Shown here in pieces: positions 34,236 through 42,825 of a stretch of 64,000 nucleotides of DNA. Location of the stretch: the NCBI RefSeq assembly GCF_009193175.1, contig NZ_VUKE01000006.1, positions 62,001-126,000 of the forward strand, read 5' to 3'. The position numbers were made by a program, and so were the translations under genes. Source of the stretch: Georgenia ruanii (GTDB lineage: Bacteria > Actinomycetota > Actinomycetes > Actinomycetales > Actinomycetaceae). Positions within the stretch are counted from its first letter, which is position 1, and every line of letters begins with the position of its first letter. Below the pieces are notes generated by a model. It saw only the letters and a list, made by a program, of their open reading frames with translations. It did no database searches and was not told where the DNA came from.

Positions 34236-34957
34236 ACCTCCTTTCCCGCCAAGAGCTCGTCAACCTCCGTGACGTCGGTGGGCTCCCCGCCAAGGGGGGT
34301 GGTGGGACGACGCGCCACGGAATGCTCTACCGCAGCGATGTCCCGCACGACGGGGACGCCGATCCGGCCCACGTGCCGCACTGGCCGCCGGCGACCGTCG
34401 TCGACCTGCGGACGGAACGCGAGGCCGAGCGAACGTCATACGCGCTTCGGGGTGCTGAGCGGGTGCCCTACCCCCTGCATGGGGCGGCGGCACCAGACAG
34501 CGTGCGCGGGTCCGACCTGGGCGCCATATACCGCCACATCCTCGAGTCGGTGCCCGAGCGGGTCGCCGCAGCCGTCGGCATCGTCGTCAGCAGCCCTGCC
34601 CCCGTCCTGGTGCACTGCACGGCGGGGAAGGACCGTACCGGCATCGTGATCGGTGCCCTGCTCCTCGCGGCTGGGGTCGCTCCCGTCGATGTGCTTGCTG
34701 ACTACCTGCGCACGGCGGACAACATGGACGCCGTGGTGCAGCGCGTCGCGCGCCGCGCACGACCCGGGGCGCGGCCGCTCAACCCGGCCTGGCTCCTCAC
34801 GCCTGCGGAGGCGTTCACTGAGGTGATCAAGGCACTCACCCTCTCTGCGCACGGGGACGTCCGCGGATGGCTCTGCGCGCACGGCACCCGTCGTGACCGC
34901 CTCGACGAGTGGGCTCAGCGGTTCGTGCAACCAGCCGTGCGTGCGGAGGCCTGGTGA
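34232..34957 (+). CDS. Tyrosine-protein phosphatase, PtpB/lipid-phosphatase-like
   Basis: A 241-residue phosphatase. The P-loop is HCTAGKDRTG with nucleophile Cys129 and Arg135, and the N-terminus LVNLRDVGGLPAKGGG ... GMLYRSD is typical of the bacterial tyrosine phosphatase/PtpB (DUF-type Y_phosphatase3) family. KDR in the loop is the form found in enzymes acting on phosphotyrosine and phosphoinositides. GTG 34232 overlaps the stop of the small upstream frame. No copy of the repeated operator precedes it, so it is probably outside the regulon. Confidence 0.9.
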   Translation: MNLLSRQELVNLRDVGGLPAKGGGGTTRHGMLYRSDVPHDGDADPAHVPHWPPATVVDLRTEREAERTSYALRGAERVPYPLHGAAAPDSVRGSDLGAIYRHILESVPERVAAAVGIVVSSPAPVLVHCTAGKDRTGIVIGALLLAAGVAPVDVLADYLRTADNMDAVVQRVARRARPGARPLNPAWLLTPAEAFTEVIKALTLSAHGDVRGWLCAHGTRRDRLDEWAQRFVQPAVRAEAW

Positions 34958-35095
34958 CGAGGCGCGGGTACCGGGTGTCAGAATGCCGCCTACGAGGACC
35001 TCGTCCGCGGGGTCGCGTTCGGCCGCCGGGCTGTGCTGGCCGCACCGCCAAGCGGGACAGGGCTGTGGGGCCAGGCTCGGTCAGCCAGAACGTGA

Positions 35096-35116
35096 GTTCC
35101 TCATGAGGAATATGCT
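35096..35116 (+). promoter_or_regulatory. Operator copy 10 with -10 element for the fused ferredoxin reductase
   Basis: GTTCCTCATGAGGAAT at 35096-35111 is almost the perfect palindrome, followed by TATGCT (35111-35116), the same -10 as at copy 5. No clear -35 is seen, suggesting low basal or activator-assisted expression. The gene starts 46 bases downstream. Confidence 0.8.
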
Positions 35117-35157
35117 AGCCTGGCGCTCCCATTGGGCCCAGGCGACCAGGAGCGGTC

Positions 35158-36870
35158 ATGACGTACGTGATCACCCAGAACTGCTGCAACGACGCGTCGT
35201 GCGTCGCCGTCTGCCCGGTGAACTGCATCCATCCGACCCCGGACGAGCCCGGGTACAAGACCGCGGAGATGCTGTACATCGACCCGGACGTCTGCATCGA
35301 CTGCGGAGCGTGCCTCGACGCCTGCCCCGTCAGCGCGATCGAGCCCGATTTCGACCTCCCGTCGGACCTCCTTCCCTACATCGACCTCAATGCCCAGTAC
35401 TACCGGCACCCGACACACCTCGGATATCCGCAGGTGCCCGCCAAGGCGGGCCGGCCCAGCCGCGAGTGGCCCGGGTCTGAACAGCTGCGGGTGGCCATCG
35501 TCGGTTCCGGGCCCGCCGCGAGCTACGCGGCGGAGGAGCTGTTGAGCCAACGAGGGCTGACCGTCCACGTCGACATGTTCGAACGGCTCACGGCTCCGTG
35601 GGGCCTCGTGCGATTCGGGGTGGCCCCAGACCACCAGGAGACCAAGGCCACCGCGGACGACTTCGCGCGCACGGCCAGGCGCAAGAACTTTCGCCTCTTT
35701 CTCGACGTCGAGGTCGGCAAGACCCTCACCCACGACGACCTGGCGGCTCGCTACCACGCCGTGATCTATGCCGTCGGTGCCATGGGCGACCGCCAGCTCG
35801 GCATACCTGGGGAGGATCTCCCCGGAAGCCACTCCGCCACCGAGTTCGTCGCCTGGTACAACGGCCATCCCGACTACGCCGATCGGACATTCGACCTGTC
35901 CGGTGAGCGCGCGGTCGTCATCGGCAACGGAAACGTCGCCCTGGACGTGGCTCGGGTCCTGCTCAGTGACGTCGACGACCTTCGGCGAACAGACATTGCC
36001 GACCACGCGCTGGAGCAGCTGGCGGCCAGCCGGATTCGCGAGGTCGTCGTCGTCGGGCGTCGAGGGCCTGCGCAGGCGGCATTCACGACGCCAGAGCTCC
36101 TCGGGCTCGCCGGGACGACCGGGCTCGACATCCAGGTCGCACCCGACGAGGTGTCGATCGACGAGGCGACCCGACAGTGGTCGGTCGGCCGCGAGGAGTC
36201 GATGGCGCTCTACAAGGCGCGCATGATCGCGGAGCTCGGCTCCGCGACGCCGACGGCGTCGCGGCGGGCGAGCCTGCGCTTTCTCTTGTCGCCTACCGAG
36301 ATCATCGGTGACGAGCGCGTCGAGGGGGTCCGCTTCATGCGGAACTCCCAGACCTTCGAAGACGGAGCTGTTGTCGCCCATGCCGCGGAGCGGGCCGAGG
36401 AGCTGAGCTGCGGCCTCGTGCTGAGGTCCGTCGGTTACCGCGGAGCCGCGATGCCGGGTCTGCCCTTCGACGAGAGCCGGGCCGTGCTGCCCAATGTGGG
36501 CGGCCGGGTCGTGCAGGCCGTGGGATCGCACGAGCCAGTGAACGGCGTCTATGCCACAGGTTGGATCAAGCGGGGCCCGTCCGGGGTGATCGGCACCAAC
36601 AAGCAGTGCGCCAAGGAGACGGTGGACGCCCTCTTGGAGGACTGGGTCAACGGGAGCCTTTTCGTCAGTGCTCCGGACCGCGATGTCATCGACCTGATCC
36701 CCGACCACCTGGACCTGGCCGGCTGGAACGCCATCGACGACCATGAGCGCCGCACCGGGCGGCCCTTGTCCCGGCCGCGAGTCAAGCTCGTCAAGCGCGC
36801 GGAGATGCTGCGGGTCGCCGCAGCGGCAGCGACCGCTGCCGCTGCCGCTGCCGCTGGATCCAACGCGTGA
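35158..36870 (+). CDS. fprB: Ferredoxin fused to ferredoxin-NADP reductase (FprB-like)
   Basis: A 570-residue fusion. Residues ~1-70 are a bacterial-type ferredoxin with Cys ligands in CCNDASCVAVCPVNC and CIDCGACLDACPVSAI. From residue ~105 an adrenodoxin-reductase-like FAD/NADP domain follows: VAIVGSGPAASYAAEELL, ERLTAPWGLVRFGVAPDH and VVIGNGNVALDVARVLL. GWIKRGPSGVIGTNKQCA is conserved in the family. The C-terminus carries an 18-residue Ala-rich tail not needed by the fold. Under operator copy 10, it may supply NADPH electrons to the P450 or to other oxygenases as an alternative to the reductase at 29311. Confidence 0.93.
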   Translation: MTYVITQNCCNDASCVAVCPVNCIHPTPDEPGYKTAEMLYIDPDVCIDCGACLDACPVSAIEPDFDLPSDLLPYIDLNAQYYRHPTHLGYPQVPAKAGRPSREWPGSEQLRVAIVGSGPAASYAAEELLSQRGLTVHVDMFERLTAPWGLVRFGVAPDHQETKATADDFARTARRKNFRLFLDVEVGKTLTHDDLAARYHAVIYAVGAMGDRQLGIPGEDLPGSHSATEFVAWYNGHPDYADRTFDLSGERAVVIGNGNVALDVARVLLSDVDDLRRTDIADHALEQLAASRIREVVVVGRRGPAQAAFTTPELLGLAGTTGLDIQVAPDEVSIDEATRQWSVGREESMALYKARMIAELGSATPTASRRASLRFLLSPTEIIGDERVEGVRFMRNSQTFEDGAVVAHAAERAEELSCGLVLRSVGYRGAAMPGLPFDESRAVLPNVGGRVVQAVGSHEPVNGVYATGWIKRGPSGVIGTNKQCAKETVDALLEDWVNGSLFVSAPDRDVIDLIPDHLDLAGWNAIDDHERRTGRPLSRPRVKLVKRAEMLRVAAAAATAAAAAAAGSNA

Positions 36871-37171
36871 GCACGTGCTGAGGCCCTGCTCCTCGACGGG
36901 TTCCGACGGGCCCTGACCCGAGCAGGATCCGCACCGGCGCCAGGTAGACGTCGTCGAGCGTGACGACCCGATGATCGGGACGGCGCCCTCCCGCCCCTCG
37001 ATCGCACTTGCGGCGTAGACGCACGGCAGGAGCTCTGAGGCGCCCACCGGTACTGCACCGTTCGCGGCAGTGCGACCTCTCTCGGGTATGCGGCGATCGG
37101 CTGCTGACGAAACTGGGAGCGCGAAGGGACTTTCGACCGGCCGTCCCTGCCGTGTGTCTCAGCGGCGCAAG
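36871..37171. other. Intergenic region left of the IS element
   Basis: About 300 bases between the fprB-like gene and the IS21 target site. Minus-strand frames give Arg/Ser-rich translations without family signs. Nothing convincing is seen. The insertion separates this stretch from 39377-39803; the two may once have been one non-coding region. Confidence 0.45.
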
Positions 37172-37176
37172 ATGCC
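37172..37176. repeat. Target-site duplication, left copy
   Basis: ATGCC directly outside the left end of the IS element is repeated exactly at 39372-39376 outside the right end, as expected for a 5-bp staggered insertion. Confidence 0.8.
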
Positions 37177-37247
37177 TGTCAACGCCGCGTGAATACTGAC
37201 CCCCAGATGCCGAGTGAATGTTGACCCCCTCGGACACAGTTCGGGGA

Positions 37248-38516
37248 GTGATCACTGTGGAAGATTGGGCCGAGATCCGACGGTTGCATCGGTCGGAGGG
37301 CATGGCGATCAAGGCGATCGCGAGGCAGTTGGGCGTCGCCCGGAACACGGTGCGCTCGGCGTTGGCGTCCGACTCGCCGCCGAAGTATGAGCGCAAGAAC
37401 GCCGGCTCGAAGCTCGACGCGGTCGAGCCGCAGATCCGGGCGTTGCTCGCCGCGACGCCGACCATGCCGGCGACCGTGATCGCCGAGCGCATCGGCTGGG
37501 AGCGGTCCTCGTCGATCCTGCGTGCCCGGGTCGCCGAGCTGCGCCCGCTGTTCGTCCCGCCGGACCCGGCCGACCGGACGCAGTACACGGCCGGGGAGAT
37601 CGTCCAGTGCGACCTGTGGTTCCCGGGTCGGGTCGTCCCGGTCGGGGACGACGTGCTCGCGGACCCGCCGGTGCTGACGATGGTCGCGGCGTGGTCGGGA
37701 TTCATCATGGCGCTGCTGATCCCGACGCGAACCACCGGGGACCTGCTGGCGGGGATGTGGCAGTTGCTCTCCGCCACGCTGGGAGCGGTGCCCAAGACGC
37801 TGGTGTGGGACAACGAGTCCGGCATCGGCCAGCGCCGCCGGCTGACGGTCCCGGCGCGGGCGTTCGCCGGCACGCTCGGGACCCGGATCTACCAGGCACG
37901 TCCGCGTGATCCGGAGACCAAGGGGATGATCGAGCGGGCGAACGGATACTTCGAGACCTCGTTCATGCCCGGGCGCACGTTCGCCTCGCCGGCGGACTTC
38001 AACGCCCAGCTGACCGGCTGGCTGCCCTGGGCCAACGACCGGGTGCTGCGCCCCACCGGTGTCCGGCCCGCCGCCCGGATCGGCACCGACGCCGCCGCGA
38101 TGGCCGAGCTGCCCCCGGTGGCCCCGACGACGGGGCTGACCACGAGGGTGCGGCTGGGCCGGGACTACTACGTGCGGGTACTGGGCAACGACTACTCCGT
38201 CGACCCGAGCGTGATCGGCCGGTTCGTCGACGTCGCGGCGGACCTGACCACCGTCACGGTCACCTGCGCCGGGCATGTCGTCGCCGTCCACCAACGCTGC
38301 TGGGACACCCGGCAGACGATCACCGACCCCGCGCACGTGGCCACCGCCGCGGTGCTGCGCCAGGCGCACCAGGCCCGCCACCGCACCCCCGCTGCGCCCG
38401 CCCGGGAGACCGGGGTCGGGATGCGGGCGCTGACGGACTACGACGAGCTCTTCGCCCTGGGCGCCATGGACGACCTGCACGCCGGCGACGGGCTGTACGA
38501 GGAGGCGTGCCAGTGA
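37248..38516 (+). CDS. istA: IS21-family transposase IstA
   Basis: A 422-residue DDE transposase. The N-terminal HTH is EIRRLHRSEGMAIKAIARQLGVARNTVRSAL. The rve/DDE catalytic core has GEIVQCDLWFPG (first Asp), LVWDNESGIGQ (second Asp) and ETKGMIERANGYFET (Glu). The frame is open to an ATG at 37218 inside the left end repeats; GTG 37248 or 37257 after GGGGAG is more likely. The stop overlaps the GTG of istB. Confidence 0.94.
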   Translation: MITVEDWAEIRRLHRSEGMAIKAIARQLGVARNTVRSALASDSPPKYERKNAGSKLDAVEPQIRALLAATPTMPATVIAERIGWERSSSILRARVAELRPLFVPPDPADRTQYTAGEIVQCDLWFPGRVVPVGDDVLADPPVLTMVAAWSGFIMALLIPTRTTGDLLAGMWQLLSATLGAVPKTLVWDNESGIGQRRRLTVPARAFAGTLGTRIYQARPRDPETKGMIERANGYFETSFMPGRTFASPADFNAQLTGWLPWANDRVLRPTGVRPAARIGTDAAAMAELPPVAPTTGLTTRVRLGRDYYVRVLGNDYSVDPSVIGRFVDVAADLTTVTVTCAGHVVAVHQRCWDTRQTITDPAHVATAAVLRQAHQARHRTPAAPARETGVGMRALTDYDELFALGAMDDLHAGDGLYEEACQ

Positions 38517-39298
38517 GCGCCGGCGCCGGGCGGGACCTGGCCGGCGAGGTCGCGTTCCTGGCCCGCGAGCTCAAGACCCCGGTGATCACCCAGACCTTCG
38601 CACAACTGGGCGAGCAGGCCCGCGCCGAGGCCTGGTCCCACGAGGAGTACCTCGCCGCCGTCCTGGGCCGCCAGGTCGCCTCACGCACCGCCAACGGCAC
38701 CCGGATGCGGATCTCCGCCGCGCACTTCCCGGCGACCAAGACCATCGAGGACTTCTCCTTCGACCACGTCCCCGCCGCCACCCGGGACCTGCTCGCCCAC
38801 CTAGCCACCACGACCTTCATCCCCAAACGAGAAAACGTGGTCCTGCTCGGACCGCCCGGCACCGGCAAGACGCACCTGGCCATCGCGCTGGGCATCAAGG
38901 CCGCCGAGGCGGCCTACCCCGTCGCGTTCGACTCCGCCACCGGGTGGATCAACCGCCTGGCCGAGGCCCACGCCCGCGGCAGCCTCGAGCGCGAGCTCCG
39001 CCGCATCCACCGCTTCCGCCTGCTGATCATCGACGAGGTCGGCTACCTGCCCTTCGACGCCGCCGCCGCGTCGCTGTTCTTCCAGCTCATCGCCAACCGC
39101 TACGAGACCGGCTCGGTGATCGTGACCTCGAACCTGCCCTTCAGCCGCTGGGGCGAGACCCTCGGCGACGACGTCGTCGCCGCCGCGACCATCGACCGCC
39201 TCGTCCACCACGCCCAGGTCATCGCCCTGGACGGGGACTCCTACCGCACACGGGCCCACCGCACGGGCCCACCACCAGCCGCACGAACCAGCAAGTAA
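38513..39298 (+). CDS. istB: IS21-family helper ATPase IstB
   Basis: A 261-residue DnaA/AAA-type ATPase that helps IstA choose targets. Walker A is GPPGTGKTHLA and Walker B LLIIDEVGYLPF. The sensor region reads RYETGSVIVTSNLPFSRWGE. GTG 38513 has AGGAGG at 38500-38505 and overlaps the istA stop; a GTG at 38507 is too close to that site. Full length for the family. Confidence 0.95.
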   Translation: MSAGAGRDLAGEVAFLARELKTPVITQTFAQLGEQARAEAWSHEEYLAAVLGRQVASRTANGTRMRISAAHFPATKTIEDFSFDHVPAATRDLLAHLATTTFIPKRENVVLLGPPGTGKTHLAIALGIKAAEAAYPVAFDSATGWINRLAEAHARGSLERELRRIHRFRLLIIDEVGYLPFDAAAASLFFQLIANRYETGSVIVTSNLPFSRWGETLGDDVVAAATIDRLVHHAQVIALDGDSYRTRAHRTGPPPAARTSK

Positions 39299-39371
39299 CC
39301 ACCATCAACGACCCCGAGAGGGGTCAACTTTCAACCGGCGCCAGGGGGTCAAGATTCGACCGGCGTTGACA

Positions 39372-39376
39372 ATGCC
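39372..39376. repeat. Target-site duplication, right copy
   Basis: ATGCC, identical to 37172-37176, directly follows the right end of the IS element. Confidence 0.8.
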
Positions 39377-39796
39377 GGCGGGCGGAGGGGCAGTCTCCGC
39401 TGGTGAGGCGGTCGGCGGTGCGCACCCGCCGGATCACCCCCACTGAGCACCGGGGCGCCACGGTGCTGCACCCAGAGTCCGGGGATGTGACTGTGGGCGG
39501 GGTCAACGTGGTGTCCCTCGCGCTCGCGGATCACGTGAGGACGACCGAGCGCGCCGGCCTCGGCCACGGCGTGCTGGTGGTGACGACGCGACCGGGGGCG
39601 GGACGACACCCGGTCGTGCAGGACTGGATCGGTGCGGGCGTAGCGACTCGTGCCCTCGCGACGGGCAGATCGGCCGTGCGCCGCGCCGGCGCGGGACTGC
39701 CCTCGCAGCCACGAGCCCGCCGGGGCCTCGCGACGATGCGCGGCACGTCGAGTGCGCGCTTCGGCAGGGGTTGGCAGCGGTAGGGGCAGCCAAGGC
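39377..39796. other. Intergenic region right of the IS element
   Basis: About 420 bases with overlapping open frames on both strands (for example 39403-39783 plus) that are Arg/Ala/Gly rich and have no ribosome-binding site or family pattern. No gene can be supported. Confidence 0.45.
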
Positions 39797-39825
39797 TTGC
39801 CTTAATCCTCATGAGGAATTACTGT
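39797..39825 (+). promoter_or_regulatory. Promoter with operator copy 11 for the CoA-ligase operon
   Basis: AATCCTCATGAGGAAT at 39804-39819 sits between TTGCCT (39797-39802) and TACTGT (39820-39825), spacing 17. The first gene starts 59 bases downstream of the operator. Confidence 0.82.
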
Positions 39826-39878
39826 TGCGATGTGGCTGGGGGACGCCCGAGCCCGTAACGACGTACCAGGGAGACGCA

Positions 39879-40967
39879 ATGTCGAACAACGAGGTCGCGG
39901 CTGTCCGCCCCGGGGAAGACCTTGACTGGGCAAGGCTCGACGCCTGGCTCAAGGACGCCCTCCCGCAGCTCACCGGGGACTTCTCGGTGCTGCAGTTCCC
40001 GAAGGGCTCGGCGAACCTGACGTACCAGGTGACTGTCGGCGCCACGAAGCTCGTCGTCCGGCGGCCTCCGTTCGGCAGGCTGGCCAACAAGTCGCACGAC
40101 ATGGGGCGCGAGTACCTCGTTCTCTCACGGCTCCATGCGGCATACGACCGCGCCCCGCGCGCCTTGACGTACTGCAGCGACCCGGCCGTGATCGGCGCCG
40201 AGTTCTTCGTCTCCGAGTACCGGCCCGGGGTCATCGTGTGGGACCACGTCCCCGAAGCGCTGTCCACCGATCCGGATGCTGTCGAGCGTGTCGGCTTCGC
40301 CGTGGTCGATGCGCTCGCCGAGTTGCACGAGGTGAACGCCGAGAAGTGCGGGCTCGGTGACCTGGGCCGTCCCGACGGCTACCTCGACCGCCAGCTCTCG
40401 GGATGGGCACGCCGCTGGGCGGACGTCGCGGAGGTCTCCTTGCTGTCGAGCGCTGATGAGACAGCCGCAACGATGCGGGAAGTGGCTGCACGGCTCCTCG
40501 CTCAGCAGCCGACCAGTCAGCTCCCGGGAATAGTCCACAACGACTTCAAGATCGACAACTGCCAGTTCACAGCGGGACTGCCCGACCGTGTGTACTCAGT
40601 CTTTGACTGGGACATGGCGACCCTGGGCGACCCGCTGTGCGACCTGGGCACCCTGCTCAACTACTGGCCCGACCACACTTTGACCGAGGACGATGTTCGC
40701 TACTTCATTGCGGCGTCCGCCACGCGCGCTCTCCGGCTGCCGTCCCGATCCGACATCGTCGAACGGTATGCGAAGGGCAGCCGCCTCGACCTGTCGGACG
40801 TGACCTGGTACGAGGCCCTCGGCTGCTGGAAGACCGCCGTCATCCTGCAACAGCTCTATGCCCGCAGCGTCCGCGGCGAGACGTCCGACGAGCGCATGCG
40901 GCAGCGCGGCGAGATGGTCGCCCCGCTCGCCCGGCGGGCCGTTGACCTGCTTGGCGGTCAGGTCTGA
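39879..40967 (+). CDS. Phosphotransferase family protein (APH/ACAD10-N-terminal-like kinase)
   Basis: A 362-residue protein of the aminoglycoside-phosphotransferase-like fold. Kinase motifs are IVHNDFKIDNCQF (catalytic Asp, Asn) and VFDWDMATLGDPLCDLGTLL (metal-binding Asp). FPKGSANLTYQVTVGATKLVVRRPPFG is the ATP-lid region. This subgroup is common beside acyl-CoA metabolism genes and corresponds to the kinase domain of human ACAD10, which phosphorylates 4-hydroxyacyl-CoAs. A similar role on a hydroxyacyl-CoA is plausible. ATG 39879 follows AGGGAGA. First gene of the operon 39879-45449. Confidence 0.88.
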   Translation: MSNNEVAAVRPGEDLDWARLDAWLKDALPQLTGDFSVLQFPKGSANLTYQVTVGATKLVVRRPPFGRLANKSHDMGREYLVLSRLHAAYDRAPRALTYCSDPAVIGAEFFVSEYRPGVIVWDHVPEALSTDPDAVERVGFAVVDALAELHEVNAEKCGLGDLGRPDGYLDRQLSGWARRWADVAEVSLLSSADETAATMREVAARLLAQQPTSQLPGIVHNDFKIDNCQFTAGLPDRVYSVFDWDMATLGDPLCDLGTLLNYWPDHTLTEDDVRYFIAASATRALRLPSRSDIVERYAKGSRLDLSDVTWYEALGCWKTAVILQQLYARSVRGETSDERMRQRGEMVAPLARRAVDLLGGQV

Positions 40968-41031
40968 TGCAGGCCCCAGCTTGGAATGAACCACATCATC
41001 GATGCGCGCGAACGGCTCCGAGGAGGACCAC

Positions 41032-41325
41032 ATGAAAGCAGGAATGCGGCTGGCCAGCTCCGTCTGCGAGACGGAGGTCATGGTGATCCGAGCCGCGGAC
41101 GTCGCACTGGACTGCGGGGGGCAGCCGATGCTCGCGCCGGGCGGGGAACGTCCAGGCGGCGAGCCAGCCGCAGATCTGGCGGGCGGGACCGAGCTCGGCA
41201 AGCGGTACTCGCATGACGAGTCCGGACTCCAGGTGCTGTGCGTGCGGCCAGGGGCAGGGACGCTTTCCATCGCCGGCGTGCCTCTTGAGCAGATGGTCAG
41301 CAAGCAGCTGCCCTCGTCGGACTGA
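41032..41325 (+). CDS. Small conserved hypothetical protein
   Basis: A 97-residue protein from ATG 41032, preceded by GAGGAGG. It starts MKAGMRLASSVCETEVMVIRA, has VALDCGGQPML in the middle and ends with VPLEQMVSKQLPSSD. I recall similar short proteins beside acyl-CoA ligases in actinobacteria but know no function. Two Cys residues (SSVCETE and LDCGG) could bind a metal. It lies 11 bases before the ligase gene, so a role with the ligase is likely. Confidence 0.75.
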   Translation: MKAGMRLASSVCETEVMVIRAADVALDCGGQPMLAPGGERPGGEPAADLAGGTELGKRYSHDESGLQVLCVRPGAGTLSIAGVPLEQMVSKQLPSSD

Positions 41326-41336
41326 AAGGCGCACGA

Positions 41337-42812
41337 ATGAACCTGGCGATGCTGCTGGAGATGGTGGCGCAGGCGGAGCCCGACCGCGTCGCGGTGTCTT
41401 CCGGCGGGAGCAACTTCACCTACGCGGAGCTCTTCGACCGCGCTCGGCGCTACGCGACCGCGCTCGAGGGACGTGACGTCTCCGCAGTGTGCTACCTGGG
41501 CGTCAACTCCCCGGAGGCGGTCGCGCTGATGTTCGGGGCCTCCTTGGCGGGATTGCCCTACGCGCCGCTGAACTACCGCTGGACGGCCGCACAGCTGGCC
41601 GAGGCGGTCGGCCGGATCGCCCCGGTTGCCATCCTGGCCGACGAGGACTGCGAGGCCCGTGTGCCGGATGTCCCCGGCGTGGCCCGCGTCGACCTCACCG
41701 GCGCGCGGGAAGGCGGCGTGCCCGTCGATCCTGATGGGGAGGCGCCAGCGGTGCTCCTCTTCACCAGTGGAACGAGCGGCACGCCCAAGGCCGCCCTGCT
41801 GCGCAACCGGCACCTGGTCCCTTACGTCCTCGAGACCGTCGGCTTCGTCAACGCCGAGCCGGACGAGGCGATTCTCGTGTCGGTCCCGCCGTACCACATC
41901 GCGGCGATCAGCTCCGTGCTCACCTCGGTGTACGCCGGACGCCGCATGGTGCAGCTCGCGGCGTTCGAACCCAGCGACTGGGTGCGCGTCGCCCGCGAGG
42001 AACGCGTCACCCAGGCGATGGTCGTCCCCACCATGCTCAACCGCATCCTCGACTGCCTGGAGGAGGACGGTCAGGGGCTGCCGGCCCTGCGGCACCTGTC
42101 GTACGGCGGTGGGCGGATGCCGGCCGCGGTCGTGGAACGGGCGATGCGTCTGCTCCCCGAGCTCGATCTGGTGAACGCCTACGGCCTCACCGAGACGAGC
42201 TCGACGATCACGCTCCTGTCGCCCGACGACCACCGTGAGGCAGCGGGCAGCGAGGACCCGGCGGTGCGAGCACGTCTCGGCTCCGTCGGTCGTGCCCTGC
42301 CTTCGATCGAGATCGAGGTGCGCGACGACGACGGGAACGCTGTGCCGGCAGGATCGCCGGGGGAGATCTGGGTGCGAGGCGACCAGGTCTCAGGGGAGTA
42401 CCTCTCCCACCGCACCATCGAGAGCAGCGGCTGGTTCCCGACCCGGGACCACGGCTACCTCGATGCCGATGGCTTCCTGTACCTCCACGGGCGTGCCGAC
42501 GACGTCATCGTGCGAGGCGGGGAGAACCTCTCCCCGGCCGAGATCGAGGACAGGCTGGCCGAGCACGACGGCGTCGCGGAGGCCGCGGTGGTCGGCGTTC
42601 CCGACCTCGAGTGGGGCGAGCGAGTCGAGGCCTTCGTCGTCCTCGCCCCGGGTGCGCACGTCCAGACGGCGGAGCTTCAGACCTGGGTGCGGGAGACTCT
42701 GCGCTCCACGCGCGTCCCGGCCGAGATCCACTACGTCGACGAACTCCCCTACAACGAGACCGGGAAGCTCCTGCGCCGCGAGCTGCGCGCCAGGCTCGCC
42801 ACCGGGTCATGA
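41337..42812 (+). CDS. AMP-dependent acyl-CoA synthetase/ligase
   Basis: A 491-residue member of the ANL adenylating family that activates a carboxylic acid to its CoA thioester. The P-loop motif is VLLFTSGTSGTPKAALL, then NAYGLTETSS (A5) and YLHGRADDVIVRGGENLSPAEIE (A8 hinge region). The final Lys motif is ELPYNETGKLLRREL. The acid is unknown. With the SDR, MaoC and thiolase that follow, it provides most of a beta-oxidation cycle; the dehydrogenase step is missing here but several acyl-CoA dehydrogenases exist elsewhere in the window. Confidence 0.94.
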   Translation: MNLAMLLEMVAQAEPDRVAVSSGGSNFTYAELFDRARRYATALEGRDVSAVCYLGVNSPEAVALMFGASLAGLPYAPLNYRWTAAQLAEAVGRIAPVAILADEDCEARVPDVPGVARVDLTGAREGGVPVDPDGEAPAVLLFTSGTSGTPKAALLRNRHLVPYVLETVGFVNAEPDEAILVSVPPYHIAAISSVLTSVYAGRRMVQLAAFEPSDWVRVAREERVTQAMVVPTMLNRILDCLEEDGQGLPALRHLSYGGGRMPAAVVERAMRLLPELDLVNAYGLTETSSTITLLSPDDHREAAGSEDPAVRARLGSVGRALPSIEIEVRDDDGNAVPAGSPGEIWVRGDQVSGEYLSHRTIESSGWFPTRDHGYLDADGFLYLHGRADDVIVRGGENLSPAEIEDRLAEHDGVAEAAVVGVPDLEWGERVEAFVVLAPGAHVQTAELQTWVRETLRSTRVPAEIHYVDELPYNETGKLLRRELRARLATGS

Positions 42813-42825
42813 GGCAAAGGTGAAG

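Larger units (their letters stand above)
37177..39371 (+). mobile_element. IS21-family insertion sequence, complete
   Basis: A 2195-bp element with istA and istB. The ends are inverted: left TGTCAACGCC at 37177-37186, right GGCGTTGACA at 39362-39371. Each end has additional sub-terminal TTGACCCC-type repeats (GTGAATACTGACCCCC and GTGAATGTTGACCCCC at the left; GGGGTCAACTTTCAACC and GGGGTCAAGATTCGACC at the right), typical multi-site IS21 ends. Both genes are intact and a 5-bp duplication ATGCC flanks it, so the insertion is recent or still active. It landed between two units of the regulon without breaking a recognisable gene. Confidence 0.95.

Noticed and set aside
39403-39783. 126-residue frame right of the IS element
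   Set aside because: Low-complexity Arg/Ala/Gly translation without start signals.
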